DNA from: Stratiolaelaps scimitus
Lineage: Eukaryota; Arthropoda; Arachnida; Mesostigmata; Laelapidae
Direction: 5' to 3'
Length of the DNA: 64,000 bases
Assembly (NCBI GenBank): GCA_019614645.1
Contig: JABWDB010000006.1
Coordinates: 6,882,001-6,946,000, forward strand
A program made the translations under genes and the position numbers. Under the pieces are notes generated by a model that saw only the letters and a list, made by a program, of their open reading frames with translations, was not told the origin of the DNA and ran no database searches. This document shows positions 11,515-20,000 of this stretch, piece after piece (position 1 is the stretch's first letter; each line of letters begins with the position of its first letter).

Positions 11515-14078
11515 TGAATTCGGTTCCGTCAGCAAACGCTTTCGAGGGTCACGCTTCGCCTGGGCCACGTTGCTATCCGTTATACATAATTGGCAGTTCA
11601 TAAAAATGAACCGGGCTTTATCGTCTCTAGATAGACTCGTGAATATCTGTTTACTCATGGAAAATGTACATCGAGTGAGTGCTATATTCAACGTCAACTG
11701 TTTGCCTGACAGTTGACTAATAACGACAGATAAATATGCCTATTTGATAGATTGGACACAGTCCAATGGATGCTAATGGTTCCAAGTGAAACAAACACCA
11801 TCTCGTCAAGGCGGTTGCTAATATTTTCGATGTACGAAAATAAGTCCCACACTGACTATGTTTTGCACTATCTGATTTCAGGGGGTGTTCGTATCTGTGA
11901 TACACTGCTTTATGAACTCTGAGGTGAGTTGTGTACTGCTGTTTATTTCTACACGTTCATATCTTAAATATAGACGATACTTTTAAGAGAGAGTCTTCTG
12001 GCAACTCTGCTCATAATCCATAACAATGGCAAACATACTTACCACAATTATGACTGTGCAATTTAGCAAGTGTCCGCTGGCATCGTTCAATTCGGATGTT
12101 TAAAAATGACCAACTTTGAAGTTTGCCGTTTGACAACGCGGACACTGGAGTAACGCCTTCTTTAAAAATATTTCAAACATAAAACTATCCCAAACGACTG
12201 CATTTGGCCGCACATTTCAATGTGCGCGCTCCTTTTTTTATCCATCTCGAATGTGACGTCTAACTACGCTTCACTGTGGGTGGTTTTATTTGTGCATTAT
12301 TTAGTGGTCAAGGTACACCTTTCCTGAACCAAATGGGAAAATAGTAACCAATCAATTGTACATATTTCTAGCTAGATTAGCTAATATGCATCATTTATTA
12401 ACGTCGTTCCTTCAGTAAACATGCACAAAAACATTATTTTAAGCTGACCCTCTGCACTTAATCTAAAGCTATGACTATTGTAATACCTAAAGACTAAAGG
12501 TTTACATACAGGTAAACGTGTACATAAATGAATATTTATATATAGAGCCATATATACATAGGGACAGCACAATTTTGTTATTATTATTATCATGAATTTA
12601 CGATAATGCCAGTATTATTAGTGGATATAGATATCGACTTACTTTCTATTTAAGTCCACTGCAACATATGCCCGGTTACGTATCACCTCAAATGGGGGTT
12701 GACATTCAGACATTCGTCTGAACCATTCATCCCAGAGCAACTTCGCGTATGAAAGTTTTCTGAATCGTTTTCCTCGAGCTGAAATATGTTTCGCAAGCTA
12801 GACATCGGAAGAATACCTGCACCTCGGAAAGCAAGAATAGCTTTATCAAGGCGTTTTGTTTTTTCTATTAGAAAGCAGAAATCGTCTCATTATGATTCAG
12901 CAGCGGGGTAGTGTTTTGGATAAATTAAGAAAAGGGCAGATTTCAGTGATAAATATAAGGATCAAAACCCACATATGGATTTATAGTTAGACCTCTGCGT
13001 ATTATGTGTGAAGTGCAAAGGACAATTGTTTAGAATGTGAACGAAGTGAAACTGTCGACACATTTGCCGACAGATAATAGCTAAAAGGTCCCTTAGCATC
13101 AATTATTCAGACTCATTATTTATGTCATTTGGAAGAAATATAATAACTGTCCTTCGTTAGCTACTAAGAATACATATGAACGAGAGAAATTGGGATATCT
13201 GAAACTGCTCCGAAGTAGCTAATTTCTATCGAGTGTCGTCAACGTAAACACTATTAAACATTGTCTCATTGCTGAGTTAATTTCCAAACGTATTGCCCGA
13301 AAGGCCACAGTTGTTGAAGTTCTTACAAGTCCCTGGTCCACTCAGAAGCATTGCGCAATCACTGCATAAGGACATTCTTAGAGGAGGCGTGTCACCGCCT
13401 CGGTGTCGACCTCGGCAGCAGCTTCGGCAATTGCTCAACGATATACGTCTTCTGTTCCAGGTGCAAACGTCACTGCGTAACGCTTACCTACGCGCCCTGA
13501 TTCGTCGTAATCCGAATCGGCGTTCATTCCTGTCGAATAATGCCACACCGTCGCAGACGTCGGCAATTTTCCTTACCCACTCGTGCTCTGTTAGCAGAGG
13601 GCCGACGGGCCAACTTCAGGCTCACTCGCCGAACGGGACTCGGCATAGTCGATTCATTCATCGCCATTCGAGCCAACACCTACTGCAGGGTCACCTGACT
13701 CAAAATACAAGTCCCCAGTATAACAATAACTGCAGCATACACATGGTGCACAATTGCCCCCTACACGGTTCGCACGACGACCGAAACCGCTACCAGCAGT
13801 TACGGCCGACGAGACAACAACAGCAGCAGCAGCATGAACATAGGCCAGTGCAACAACGACAACCGAGCCCGCGAAGTGCGCGAAGTCTATCGCCGTTCAG
13901 GAAAACGAGCTCGCCAGAGTCTTCGGCCGTCTGCCGGTGCTCGTCTGCGAGCATTATGAATCTATACAGAACGCCTCGGAATACGGGCACGATCAAATTA
14001 AGCATTATCCATGATCAACCGTCGACAGCGGTTCACCTCGACTGCGGGATTGTGATCGACGAGCCTGTTGATCTCTGA
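654..14078 (+). CDS. Class B (secretin-family) neuropeptide GPCR, 3' part of a six-exon span
   Basis: Six exons join in phase (654-810, 1300-1433, 3200-3282, 3414-3552, 11882-11923, 13461-14078) to give about 390 residues from TM3 to the C-terminus. Diagnostic class B features in order are: the TM3 Cys and WMFVEG..LH; GWG of TM4; CW in extracellular loop 2; GP at the start of TM5; NFVFLMNIIRIL in TM5; KAT..LFPLLGI in TM6; the SSQ-GVFVSV..CFMNSEVQ TM7/helix 8 region; and a long Ser/Gln/His-rich cytoplasmic tail. Receptors of this family bind peptide hormones and signal through G proteins, usually Gs/cAMP, at the plasma membrane. The extracellular domain and TM1-TM2 lie outside the window. Candidate arthropod relatives are the DH31, DH44, PDF, Hector and PTH-type receptors. 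I cannot choose between them by eye, although the LQSSQ/GVFVSV motif is unlike what I recall of Drosophila PDFR. Odd points are His where the family usually has Tyr before CF in TM7, a 42-nt exon, and a large TE-filled intron. Confidence 0.9.
811..1299 (+). other. GPCR intron (TM4)
   Basis: A GT...AG intron interrupting the Gly codon after GW (phase 1). No repeats or other features are recognised in it. Confidence 0.85.
1300..1433 (+). CDS. GPCR exon: TM4-ECL2-TM5 start
   Basis: A 134-nt exon between CTGGCGCAG and GTAAGTAT. It encodes GFPLILIVAWGV of TM4, the conserved CWEGY of extracellular loop 2 (the Cys disulfide-bonds to TM3), and TGPK entering TM5. It ends in phase 0 and joins directly to the INFVFLMN exon. 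Confidence 0.92.
1434..3199 (+). other. GPCR intron with an AT-rich block and G-run
   Basis: A phase-0 intron of 1766 nt. It contains an A/T-only-like low-complexity stretch at about 2195-2335 and an 11-G run at 3144-3154, about 45 nt upstream of the acceptor. Small ORFs inside it have no recognisable protein features. Confidence 0.8.
2195..2335. repeat. A/T-rich low-complexity block
   Basis: Repeated AAAATTAAAAAT-type words with almost no G or C, within a receptor intron. Confidence 0.8.
3200..3282 (+). CDS. GPCR exon: TM5 / ICL3
   Basis: An 83-nt exon between TTGTTCCAG and GTGAGAAA. It encodes INFVFLMNIIRILVTRVK and AENKQF, the class B TM5 core and third intracellular loop. It ends in phase 2 inside an Arg codon that the next exon completes. 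Confidence 0.92.
3414..3552 (+). CDS. GPCR exon: TM6 / ECL3 / TM7 start
   Basis: A 139-nt exon between TTAATTACAG and GTAGGGTG. It encodes RAMKATVLLFPLLGITHLL (TM6 with the Pro-x-x-Gly kink), an acidic extracellular loop 3 and the beginning of TM7, ending ...LQSSQ in phase 0. The Gln boundary is a conserved intron position in secretin-family receptors. Confidence 0.93.
3690..5700 (-). pseudogene. LINE-A copy 1, internally deleted non-LTR retrotransposon
   Basis: Two blocks on the minus strand match the intact-ORF copy at 6.9-9.8 kb. The block 5651-4842 carries the apurinic-like endonuclease (IGFYS, TRP.SGTCIDHIAI, SDHYP). The block from about 4760 to 3992 carries the end of the reverse transcriptase palm and the C-terminal region (IQNDALRAVFGR, AFKM.KGIIP). 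The segment between them, roughly 360 residues including most RT fingers and palm, is missing. Catalytic residues are damaged: the GDSN motif reads GGSN and the YADD box reads YASD. The 3' tail, at about 3690-3735, is the GAGAACTT.AGCATTGT...GCAGTTCC sequence shared with SINE1. The exact 5' end is uncertain. Confidence 0.85.
6860..9777 (-). mobile_element. LINE-A copy 2, 5'-truncated non-LTR retrotransposon
   Basis: A Jockey/CR1-type LINE on the minus strand. Its body is a 942-codon open frame (9772-6944), followed by a 3' UTR whose last 40 nt (about 6862-6905) match the SINE1 tail. The element starts abruptly at about 9777 within the endonuclease domain, the usual outcome of incomplete target-primed reverse transcription. 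A 15-bp tandem duplication (ACCAGGAGCGAACCT, 9778-9807) sits exactly at the 5' junction. The element lies in intron 4 of the GPCR gene, antisense to it. Confidence 0.9.
6944..9772 (-). CDS. LINE-A ORF2-like protein: endonuclease + reverse transcriptase
   Basis: The 942-residue frame carries a partial endonuclease/exonuclease/phosphatase domain (residues 1-180: QGGGVGIYIR at 24-33, GDSN at 101-104, SDHYP at 166-170). A linker follows, then a reverse transcriptase domain (about 455-700: SNYRPISLV at 475-483, QFGFR at 512, the LDVSAAFN catalytic Asp region at 547-554, GTPQGSILGP at 604-613, YADD at 638-641). The C-terminal domain contains IQNDALRAIFGR-type and W.LP.E.R motifs typical of Jockey/CR1-like elements. 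The endonuclease N-terminus with its catalytic Glu is missing, so the protein is not complete although the frame is open. An A20 tract (minus sense) near the C-terminus gives poly-Lys. The first Met is simply the first in the truncated frame. Clade assignment within the Jockey superfamily is tentative. Confidence 0.88.
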   Translation of the reverse strand: MADYGGFGISDFCFIGAGREGNRQGGGVGIYIRSSCLVVDSETRTSDDGNVQAVRVLLKKPGFTGYLIGFYSSHALYRDTLLNVLEDIIPRNSALPCIIMGDSNTNLLIRSSCEDYLSFFSSRGFQHIIDQVTRPASGTCIDHIAIGYCEEFLNISPAVWCTPLFSDHYPTVVSLTGRSSVSLRDADDSETNLVRQHDGVSIEKFLGNTSRLSWQRVYQAVDADEAFEAFSSIITREYDKCFTVRVSRRPPQQKRFQFNARLRSLRHSVNKLYRWYLRNRSLESKMAYYHSLRRYRHDLQIARSSFYREQFGRHKGNAKKLWEFVNAACGRERQKAALPTALVIESGELTSPQEIANELNTHFAAVGSKTVASLRIDDNIEPELTSIWPCRNTTFEFSQVNCVEIQTVLESTKASWSTGAAGIPSALVKRASAVLARPFAHIANLSLSRGTFPRKLKDASVIPLYKKKGDRKHLSNYRPISLVDYLSKVIEKVVMVRLEKYLHSIDFLSASQFGFRRARSTELAMAHLWQEISDTIENNQVCLGVLLDVSAAFNCLRHTFFLQALKCLGCQPGVVDWFRSYLSARRQAVKVADIESDWLEVDIGTPQGSILGPFMFLILVNFILLKIAGGKFCRTIAYADDTSLLFRIRPSSLQLDIEEALKKVEGVINTFERFGLVINTTKTNLILFRPPQRNVQVSPTQVAGETMHWSSSAKCLGLRLHENMRWQDHIGSFMPKCYAVVANLRRLRERGVPVDGLLHLYKVLLVPLLCYGISIWGGGYSMILRRGEVVQNDALRAIFGRRRSDSVADILGKYELPKLSVMYLIHVALLAFKMSKGRIPNDITFPITTVVRRTARRPTEFVIPFAVKESSRHALAYRLPAVWGSLPREIRSLSSAKKFAAEVKKFFYQSDVDIFVDSCFVSYPMFTYCTKKKKKKMCTLYI
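9778..9807. repeat. 15-bp tandem duplication at LINE 5' junction
   Basis: ACCAGGAGCGAACCT occurs twice head to tail immediately beyond the 5' end of LINE-A copy 2. Confidence 0.85.
10548..10712 (-). repeat. SINE2 copy
   Basis: Nearly full-length SINE2 on the minus strand. The tRNA-like head includes a B-box (GGGTTCGATC-type, read in reverse at about 10668-10680). A body and the GGACGTTTAAT / GAGACAGCCCGG tail follow. AT-rich flanks on both sides (CTATATATCTA.CTAAAA words) may be a target-site duplication but are low complexity. The copy is intronic and antisense to the GPCR. Confidence 0.85.
10973..11104 (-). repeat. SINE1 copy (tRNA-derived)
   Basis: Read on the minus strand it starts TCAGCGCGGTGGCTTGGACGG (A-box region), continues through a SGCCAGAGGCCGCA hairpin and a GTTC.AG.C B-box, and ends in the CTTAAGCATTGTAAAATTGC tail followed by AATAAA. 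The tail is the one also found at the 3' end of LINE-A. A (TA)n run abuts its head. Confidence 0.88.
11104..11122. repeat. (TA)n microsatellite
   Basis: TA dinucleotide run at the head of the SINE1 copy. Confidence 0.85.
11483..11511. repeat. (TA)n microsatellite
   Basis: TA dinucleotide run inside GPCR intron 4. Confidence 0.9.
11882..11923 (+). CDS. GPCR exon: 42-nt TM7 exon
   Basis: Exactly 42 nt between CTGATTTCAG and GTGAGTTG, encoding GVFVSVIHCFMNSE. A 14-codon exon with this boundary (after ..Q, before V/Q) is conserved in vertebrate secretin-family receptors. Skipping it there gives in-frame TM7-deleted variants. Here the usual TM7 Tyr of the YCF motif is His. The exon is too short to appear as an ORF and was found by extending the splice pattern. 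Confidence 0.92.
11924..13460 (+). other. GPCR intron 5
   Basis: A phase-0 intron of 1537 nt with no recognised repeats. A donor-like minus-strand signal at about 12046 (GTGGTAAGTATG) is present but has no convincing exon. Confidence 0.8.
13461..14078 (+). CDS. GPCR terminal exon: cytoplasmic tail
   Basis: A terminal exon beginning after TCTGTTCCAG with VQTSLRNAYLRALIRR, which is helix 8 continuing NSE from the TM7 exon, and ending at TGA 14076-14078. It gives a 205-residue intracellular tail rich in Ser, Thr, Pro, His and Gln. The tail includes a six-Gln run and several SP/RS clusters suitable for phosphorylation and arrestin binding. The last residues, EPVDL, fit a hydrophobic-x-hydrophobic PDZ-ligand pattern. 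The open frame extends upstream of 13461, but the acceptor and the family alignment set the exon start. Confidence 0.88.
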   Translation: MQTSLRNAYLRALIRRNPNRRSFLSNNATPSQTSAIFLTHSCSVSRGPTGQLQAHSPNGTRHSRFIHRHSSQHLLQGHLTQNTSPQYNNNCSIHMVHNCPLHGSHDDRNRYQQLRPTRQQQQQQHEHRPVQQRQPSPRSARSLSPFRKTSSPESSAVCRCSSASIMNLYRTPRNTGTIKLSIIHDQPSTAVHLDCGIVIDEPVDL

Positions 14079-14865
14079 AATCTACCCCGGGACGAAATAG
14101 CAGAAATCAGGGCGTCTATCGTGCTGGCCACAGCACTCGGCCAGTCACGACGATCCAGTGCAATGTGCATGAACGTCTACGTGTGTAAGATCACAAACAT
14201 ACCGAATTTACTAATGAAAACAACAGCAACAACCACACATGCGCAGACCTAAAAGCAGAACTTGCTATATTTTGTATGCATTTTTTAGTCATTAAAACAA
14301 GCTAGAGAAATATGCCTAATCACTGTTGCAGCTCGCTGATTACGGCTTGTAAGCCCTTTCGAAGCCAGAGCCTCGAAATATCGGATTGATGGTGGCGCTG
14401 ATCGCATATTTTCTAACGATAGCATTGGCGTTGATGTACCTTCGCTCACATAGCCTTAGGTTCAGATGTATGAGAATTAATATATAGGTTACGTCCAGGT
14501 TGCGACACCAGCAACTTCCACCTGTTATTAACTATTGTACTATTGGCATTCTAAAGAGAATGATGCTTATTGAAAATGACTGGTGCATTGCCATGTACAT
14601 CGGTGTAAAATAGCCACCAGGAGGGAAACCAAATCGAAATGGGGAAACGATGAATATATAAATCAATGCTTTGGGCATCGGTCCAAAGCAAGCTTGGTCG
14701 GATATGTATATGAACAATTAGTCGGGGATGTATTATGCAGAGACGATGTATAGATGACCGAACTGGTTGAGCTTAGTAGCAATGTACATACAAAGTTATT
14801 GTGCATAAACTCATTTCAGAGTAAAAACTATCTAAAATAAAGTTTAATTTTTGTAAAATTTGCTT
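14079..14865 (+). other. Probable 3' UTR of the GPCR gene
   Basis: Non-coding sequence following the stop codon. The first strong poly(A) signal in sense orientation is AATAAA at 14836-14841, followed by a T-rich stretch. The boundary is inferred. Confidence 0.5.
14836..14841 (+). terminator. Candidate poly(A) signal
   Basis: AATAAA followed within 15 nt by TTTAATTTTTG, about 760 nt after the receptor stop codon. Confidence 0.45.
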
Positions 14866-16880
14866 GCGTCCTCCGCTAAAAATAAATGCTATAGTGGTTG
14901 CTTAGATAACAGTAGGTTAGTATAGTTATGCCATAGGGAAGAAGCCTTTGTATGAGATCATTCGATAAACCTTTTGGTGACTACTACGAGAGTCCTTAAG
15001 CCGCCCTTTCCTAGCCAAATTTTTCAGAAATTAAAATCTAGATTTCTAGAACAGACTACTTAGCACACATCGAGGTTGTACTTACGCCAGTCTCCAACTC
15101 GCCCCGCCAAAGCAAATATCCTTGTTAAGTGACAATACACAGGAACTAATTCGTTGGACGGTTTATAAGGAAATGAAAAAGGAGGAGCGAGAGAGAGAGA
15201 GATAGTGTACAACCGGTCGGTTTCAAAAACCTAGTCAGCCAGGACAACAAGTTCCACTAAGGATGGACTATCCTTCAGCCGGCGCTTGGTTTTCCTATAA
15301 CCCCACATAATGTTTACTTTATTTCTCATCACAGAGTCAGTCAAATGTTGGTATGAAACAGTCATTGAAAGGAGAGGATATTGGTTTTTTTGTTGTCATG
15401 GTATCACAAGAGTGGACCTTGCGACACATGTCACGGTAGTGGAACATGCTTCTGATTACACTCGTTAAGAGAAGGCGGCACAGAGAGATGTTAAGAGAGA
15501 GAGAGAGAAATATGGGACATGTCGGTTTCAAATAACGGCACAGCTGAGACATGCGATTATTTTAGGATGACGGTCATATACTGTACCTGAGCAATCAGGG
15601 CTTCTTTCGGGTGGGCGCAGAGATAACCCGATGACTAAGTAAGACCAGTAAGTCTGTCTCCAGGACATGAGTCACCGTAGCAGACACAGACACACCGAAA
15701 CTAGGAGAAAAAATCAAGCAGAGGAAGGCGGTCCTGAACAATGTCGGGCCATCTGTTCACCCGTTGGCTATCGACATGGGATCAGAGAGGAAAAGAAAGG
15801 ACTCCCCACATATATAAATATCTATATATATATACACGGATAATGGAAGGGGCCCGGTCAAAGTCGCACCCAGTTGTTTGACCGGTAGATAGAACGGTAG
15901 GCAAGGGTTTCTCTGACGTCGGCATTCCTCTGCCCGATAAGTGGTTGGTATCTATAAATGACATGAGCATCCCATAGAGGCCTATCAAACGGAAGTCAAA
16001 GGCAGCCATGGTTCAAAGGGGACCTTCGCACTCAATAGGCGACCAACCTCCTACGTTGTCTCTGAGAGAGCGAGAGGTAAGAGTATTAGCCGAACGATCC
16101 TGCCGTGTGCAATTTTGCCTTATGATCAACGATGAGATCCTTCGCGCCACGGTGTTATAGCAGAAGGTGAAAGGTGGAATTCTGTTTGGAAGCCCGATGG
16201 AAGCCTTATAAGGTGCCTCTATAGTTCTGCTCTTTGGTGCGCATAGAAGAAGGTCCATTCTGCGATGTCAATCACTTTAACTAAAGTACATTGATGCGAA
16301 TTGGCAATTAAATTTCCTTATTCTGGTAGTGTTATCCATTATCAAAGCCTGCAAATCGTGTCTCTGGTATCAAGGAATGATGTGCGACTCCATGAGAATG
16401 GGTGAATGCTAACTGTTTCACATATTTAACACTAAATGCAACTTTAGCCACAAGTGGCAAGCCCCTCGCCTCGTGCCACCGTCCAAGCTTATTATCTAAC
16501 TAATTATCAGCAATTATTTACGTGTAAACGACTGAATAGTATTTATTTATCTGCCTATATGACGTATTCTGAACCCGGTCCGCCAGAGCTATACCGCAGC
16601 CACGTTGCCAATGTGGTAGCTCGGAGGGCCAGCCGAATCGTTTAGTCAGATACAAACGATAAGAGGGGTAAAAAATGTAAAATAAGTCAGCGTCATCTAA
16701 AACCATAACTAGAGACGAAAACGAACTCGAAATTTAGAGAAATGGGCTTGTGTACATAATACAATATACGGCCACCTGTACAGAATACATAGCTGGAGAT
16801 AACGTAATGGTCAACATCTACAAGGTGAGCTAAAGTGTAAGTACTGTTCTTTTTAGACAAAGATGTATTCTAAATAGAAT
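14866..16880. other. No recognisable gene
   Basis: Contains two short (GA)n runs (about 15187-15201 and 15497-15511), each followed by a similar GTCGGTTTCAAA word. This may be a small local duplication. Minus-strand ORFs at 15782-16009 and 16013-16258 are not recognised. Confidence 0.4.
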
Positions 16881-16889
16881 ATATATTTA

Positions 16890-16929
<40 letters not shown>
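16890..16929. repeat. (TA)n microsatellite
   Basis: Long TA run immediately left of a poly(A)-tailed fragment. Confidence 0.9.
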
Positions 16930-16936
<7 letters not shown>

Positions 16937-17025
16937 TCTGCCACTCCACCAGGCAGGAGTCCCACAGTACCATGGCAAATACCTTAGCTGTGAGGCCTGG
17001 TCTGCATGAGCATTCTCCGTCATAA

Positions 17026-17043
<18 letters not shown>
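16930..17043 (+). repeat. Poly(A)-tailed retroelement fragment inserted in a TA repeat
   Basis: About 94 bp of unique sequence ending in a run of 20 A (17024-17043), with (TA)n on both sides. The layout looks like a short retrotransposed 3' fragment integrated into a TA microsatellite. No other copy was seen in the window, so the family is unknown. Confidence 0.45.

Positions 17044-17080
<37 letters not shown>
17044..17080. repeat. (TA)n microsatellite
   Basis: TA run to the right of the poly(A) tract. Confidence 0.88.
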
Positions 17081-17081
<1 letters not shown>

Positions 17082-20000
17082 CGTGTCTAGTATTCCAAAT
17101 TTGTGCTTTGAAATAGAGCACGTATACTTCTCTATACGATTGGATTATGGGTGTGGTATAATAATTAAAATCACCTATGTTATAATTATTCTGCACTCCT
17201 TCATAATATTAAAGATTAACAAGTTCTCTGCTGATTGCTTAGTAGAGAGGTTTTAACTATGCGACAACATCTGCAGATGTTAAACCCATCAAATGGGTAT
17301 TACTTTGGTCTTCTGGACATCACTGTGCAGAGATTAGCAAGCCCCGACACCGAGAGAGAGAGATGTATATTACTCCACCCCGGTAGTCGTCCAATTCTCG
17401 TCCTTGTTTTAGCAATTCTCGCAAAACGTACGCAAATCGCCTCCGGGCATTTCGTTAGCTAAGAGTTGCGCCATAGAATGTGAATCAAGACAGCGAGAGT
17501 GAACGAAGAGCTTCTCCTTTGGTATTTTGTGCACTCTACCGACAACTCGAATCCGGTTCGACCCGTCGTCGACAGTGCCCTGTGGTGACGTCCCAGCCAA
17601 GCGTTTGGCCGAGCTCGTTGCTACCCTTGACCAAGACCATTCGGTCAGGTCAAGTCAGGCCATTGCGAAAGGGTGTTGTCAACAAAGGCCTAGATATCCG
17701 TACATTGCTACGTTACTGTCGACAGGAAAATATGCATTTATACATCACAAAACATCGTACAGATTTGAGAGTGGATCGAGAATATGTGGGGGGCGCATTT
17801 ATTGTCCATTGTTGCCGGCAGAAAAAAAAGGGTTACAGAACAATGCTGAGGAATGAATGAAGGGAGTACGTATGTGTAGATGTAACTTCAATATCCAACG
17901 TTTGCGCCGGTAGTTGCTCCCGCCCATGCGGACGTCAATTCTTCTGGTTTTCGCCGAAAGCATCGTGACACCGTGAACACTATCAGGATACCAAGATAAA
18001 GGCGGTTTAACAACAGAAACTCAATCGATACTCGTCCGAGAGCAATCTCAATTGTCAAAAAAGTGTTCATAGTTTTTAAGTTACGTACACCACGGACGCA
18101 CGGGCGTGCTCTCACACATATCCAATACGTACTACAGTAAATTTGATTTTTTTTTAACGACATTTGTGCGATATGCCAACAGGAAGCTGTTTACAATCAT
18201 GTTCATCGAGAGCTAAGAATTATTCGTGTAGTATTATAATATCTTGTACGGACTACTCGTCAATCCTACCAAGCTCTCGCTAATTAGAATTCAAATTATT
18301 CCCTGGTTGCGCATGCGGTGTAATGCTCTCGGAGAAGCAAGGCTGAAACTCGAACGAGTCAGTGTCATTTGAGCCTTCATGAAGGGTTGAAATCATTAGT
18401 TTCTGACATGCAAGCGGCAACAGACGCCTAATTAAGTACGCGCCAGTGTAGGTGCCGCGAGCATACATCGTCATATTTATACAGGCATTTATACATAGGT
18501 ATCATTCCGAGAAATCAATTACGACTAAGCATTGCATTCGAGTTAGGCACCGTCGATACACCACCAAGCAAATATCTGCTGTTTCTAATTTACAGCATTC
18601 GCTTTTAGCAACGTAGCAATGGTACATACACTGTTGATTCATCTTGTGCCTTCAGTTCGGCTGATCCGATTTCACTTCAGTGGTAGTGGGGAATACGAGG
18701 CGACACTTGGAGAGAGAGTTCCTTGCAGCGCGGAGGAGATACATCGAAGAATGCGAATGATAAAAAAAATAAATGAGGATTTGACGTTGCAATTCGCGCA
18801 GGGCCAAATCCTCGAATTGCGATGTCTGCATCGTGCCAGCGTTCAGCGATAAGCCTTCCGAGCGGTGTCCCTAGTGAAGACTACTGCAACCAAACGCGTA
18901 CAGGTTCTGCATTAAGAGCCGACCGTGTTGATGGCATTCATAATCGAGACCCGCTTAGAGTCGTTACGAAAGGGAGCAGATGCTCATTGTTGCGGCTTAT
19001 CCCTGGCTGTGCGTCATCTCGTACAGATATCTATTTTTTATACATTGTGTTGAAAGATGCACCTACGATACGCGCTAGTTTGTCAGTGGATCATCAGATT
19101 TGGATCAAGGTCTTAAATAATATGTCGTCTCGAAGAAGCAAACCGAATTTGCTGAACCCCTTTGTACACCTTCACCGCGTACAATTTTTGAACCCCTCTA
19201 TAATTGGTCAATTATAAAAGTGGACGACAATTCTACCCATTGAAGGTGTATTACGTCTAGAAAGTTATATTATTTTGTTGCTCTATTATTTTGAATGTAA
19301 ATACATAAATGCATTGAGCCGTAATAATTTTGCAACCTGCGCAACCGCGAATGTATTCAATGATGATCTACATGTATATATTCCGATGGTCTATAATTAG
19401 CGAGCTGTTTGGCCATTAAATCGATTTATTTATTCAGATAAAAGGGGCCCTCAACTATGTATTGGCTGGGCCACCTTTGCGCGTTTATATCGACATAATA
19501 TTAAGATGATTTTTTCTTTCAAAAACACCGTCGTTCCATCAGCCAGCTGCAAACTTGTTGTCAGAAAACCTTTCCCTGACGATGAAAGTTCATTGACATA
19601 TTTGAAACGTAATCGGTCCAACGAATATCGAGTAGGTGTAATAGCATGAATCTTCTCCAAGTTTCGGAAGCATATGCTCCATTGGACCCATAAGGCTAAG
19701 GGGATTGTGCGCGCTCGAGCGGAGTAAATCGCTCCGATAGGAAGCGATTTAATTTATAATTCGGTTGGAATAATTTTGAGAAGAACAGCGATGGTCCGAT
19801 GAGGATTGGAGGGCCAGGATCTTCTTATGACAAATCCACTAACCAAAGGGCCGACAGCGACGGCGCCGGCAGCGACACTAACGATACGACGGTATCGATA
19901 CAAAGCGGAAAATGCGGGACTTTTACTAAGGTTGGCTACTTATTTATGTATGTCAAGTCTATTTCGATTACGCCCACCGTCTGGCAATGTCCCTGATTGA

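Larger units (their letters stand above)
3553..11881 (+). other. GPCR intron 4, 8.3 kb, with antisense retroelements
   Basis: A phase-0 intron between SSQ and GVFVSV. It contains LINE-A copy 1 and copy 2, one SINE2 and one SINE1, all reading on the minus strand. The unannotated parts (about 5700-6855 and 9808-10545) show nothing recognisable beyond short (TTA)n near 6768-6790. A weak tRNA-like B-box is at about 9951. Confidence 0.85.

Noticed and set aside
12045..12110. Minus-strand donor GTGGTAAGTATG with a short open upstream segment
   Set aside because: Lies inside a receptor intron on the opposite strand, with an early stop and no convincing acceptor.
13790..14005. 71-codon minus-strand ORF with poly-Cys
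   Set aside because: It is the complement of the poly-Gln receptor tail.
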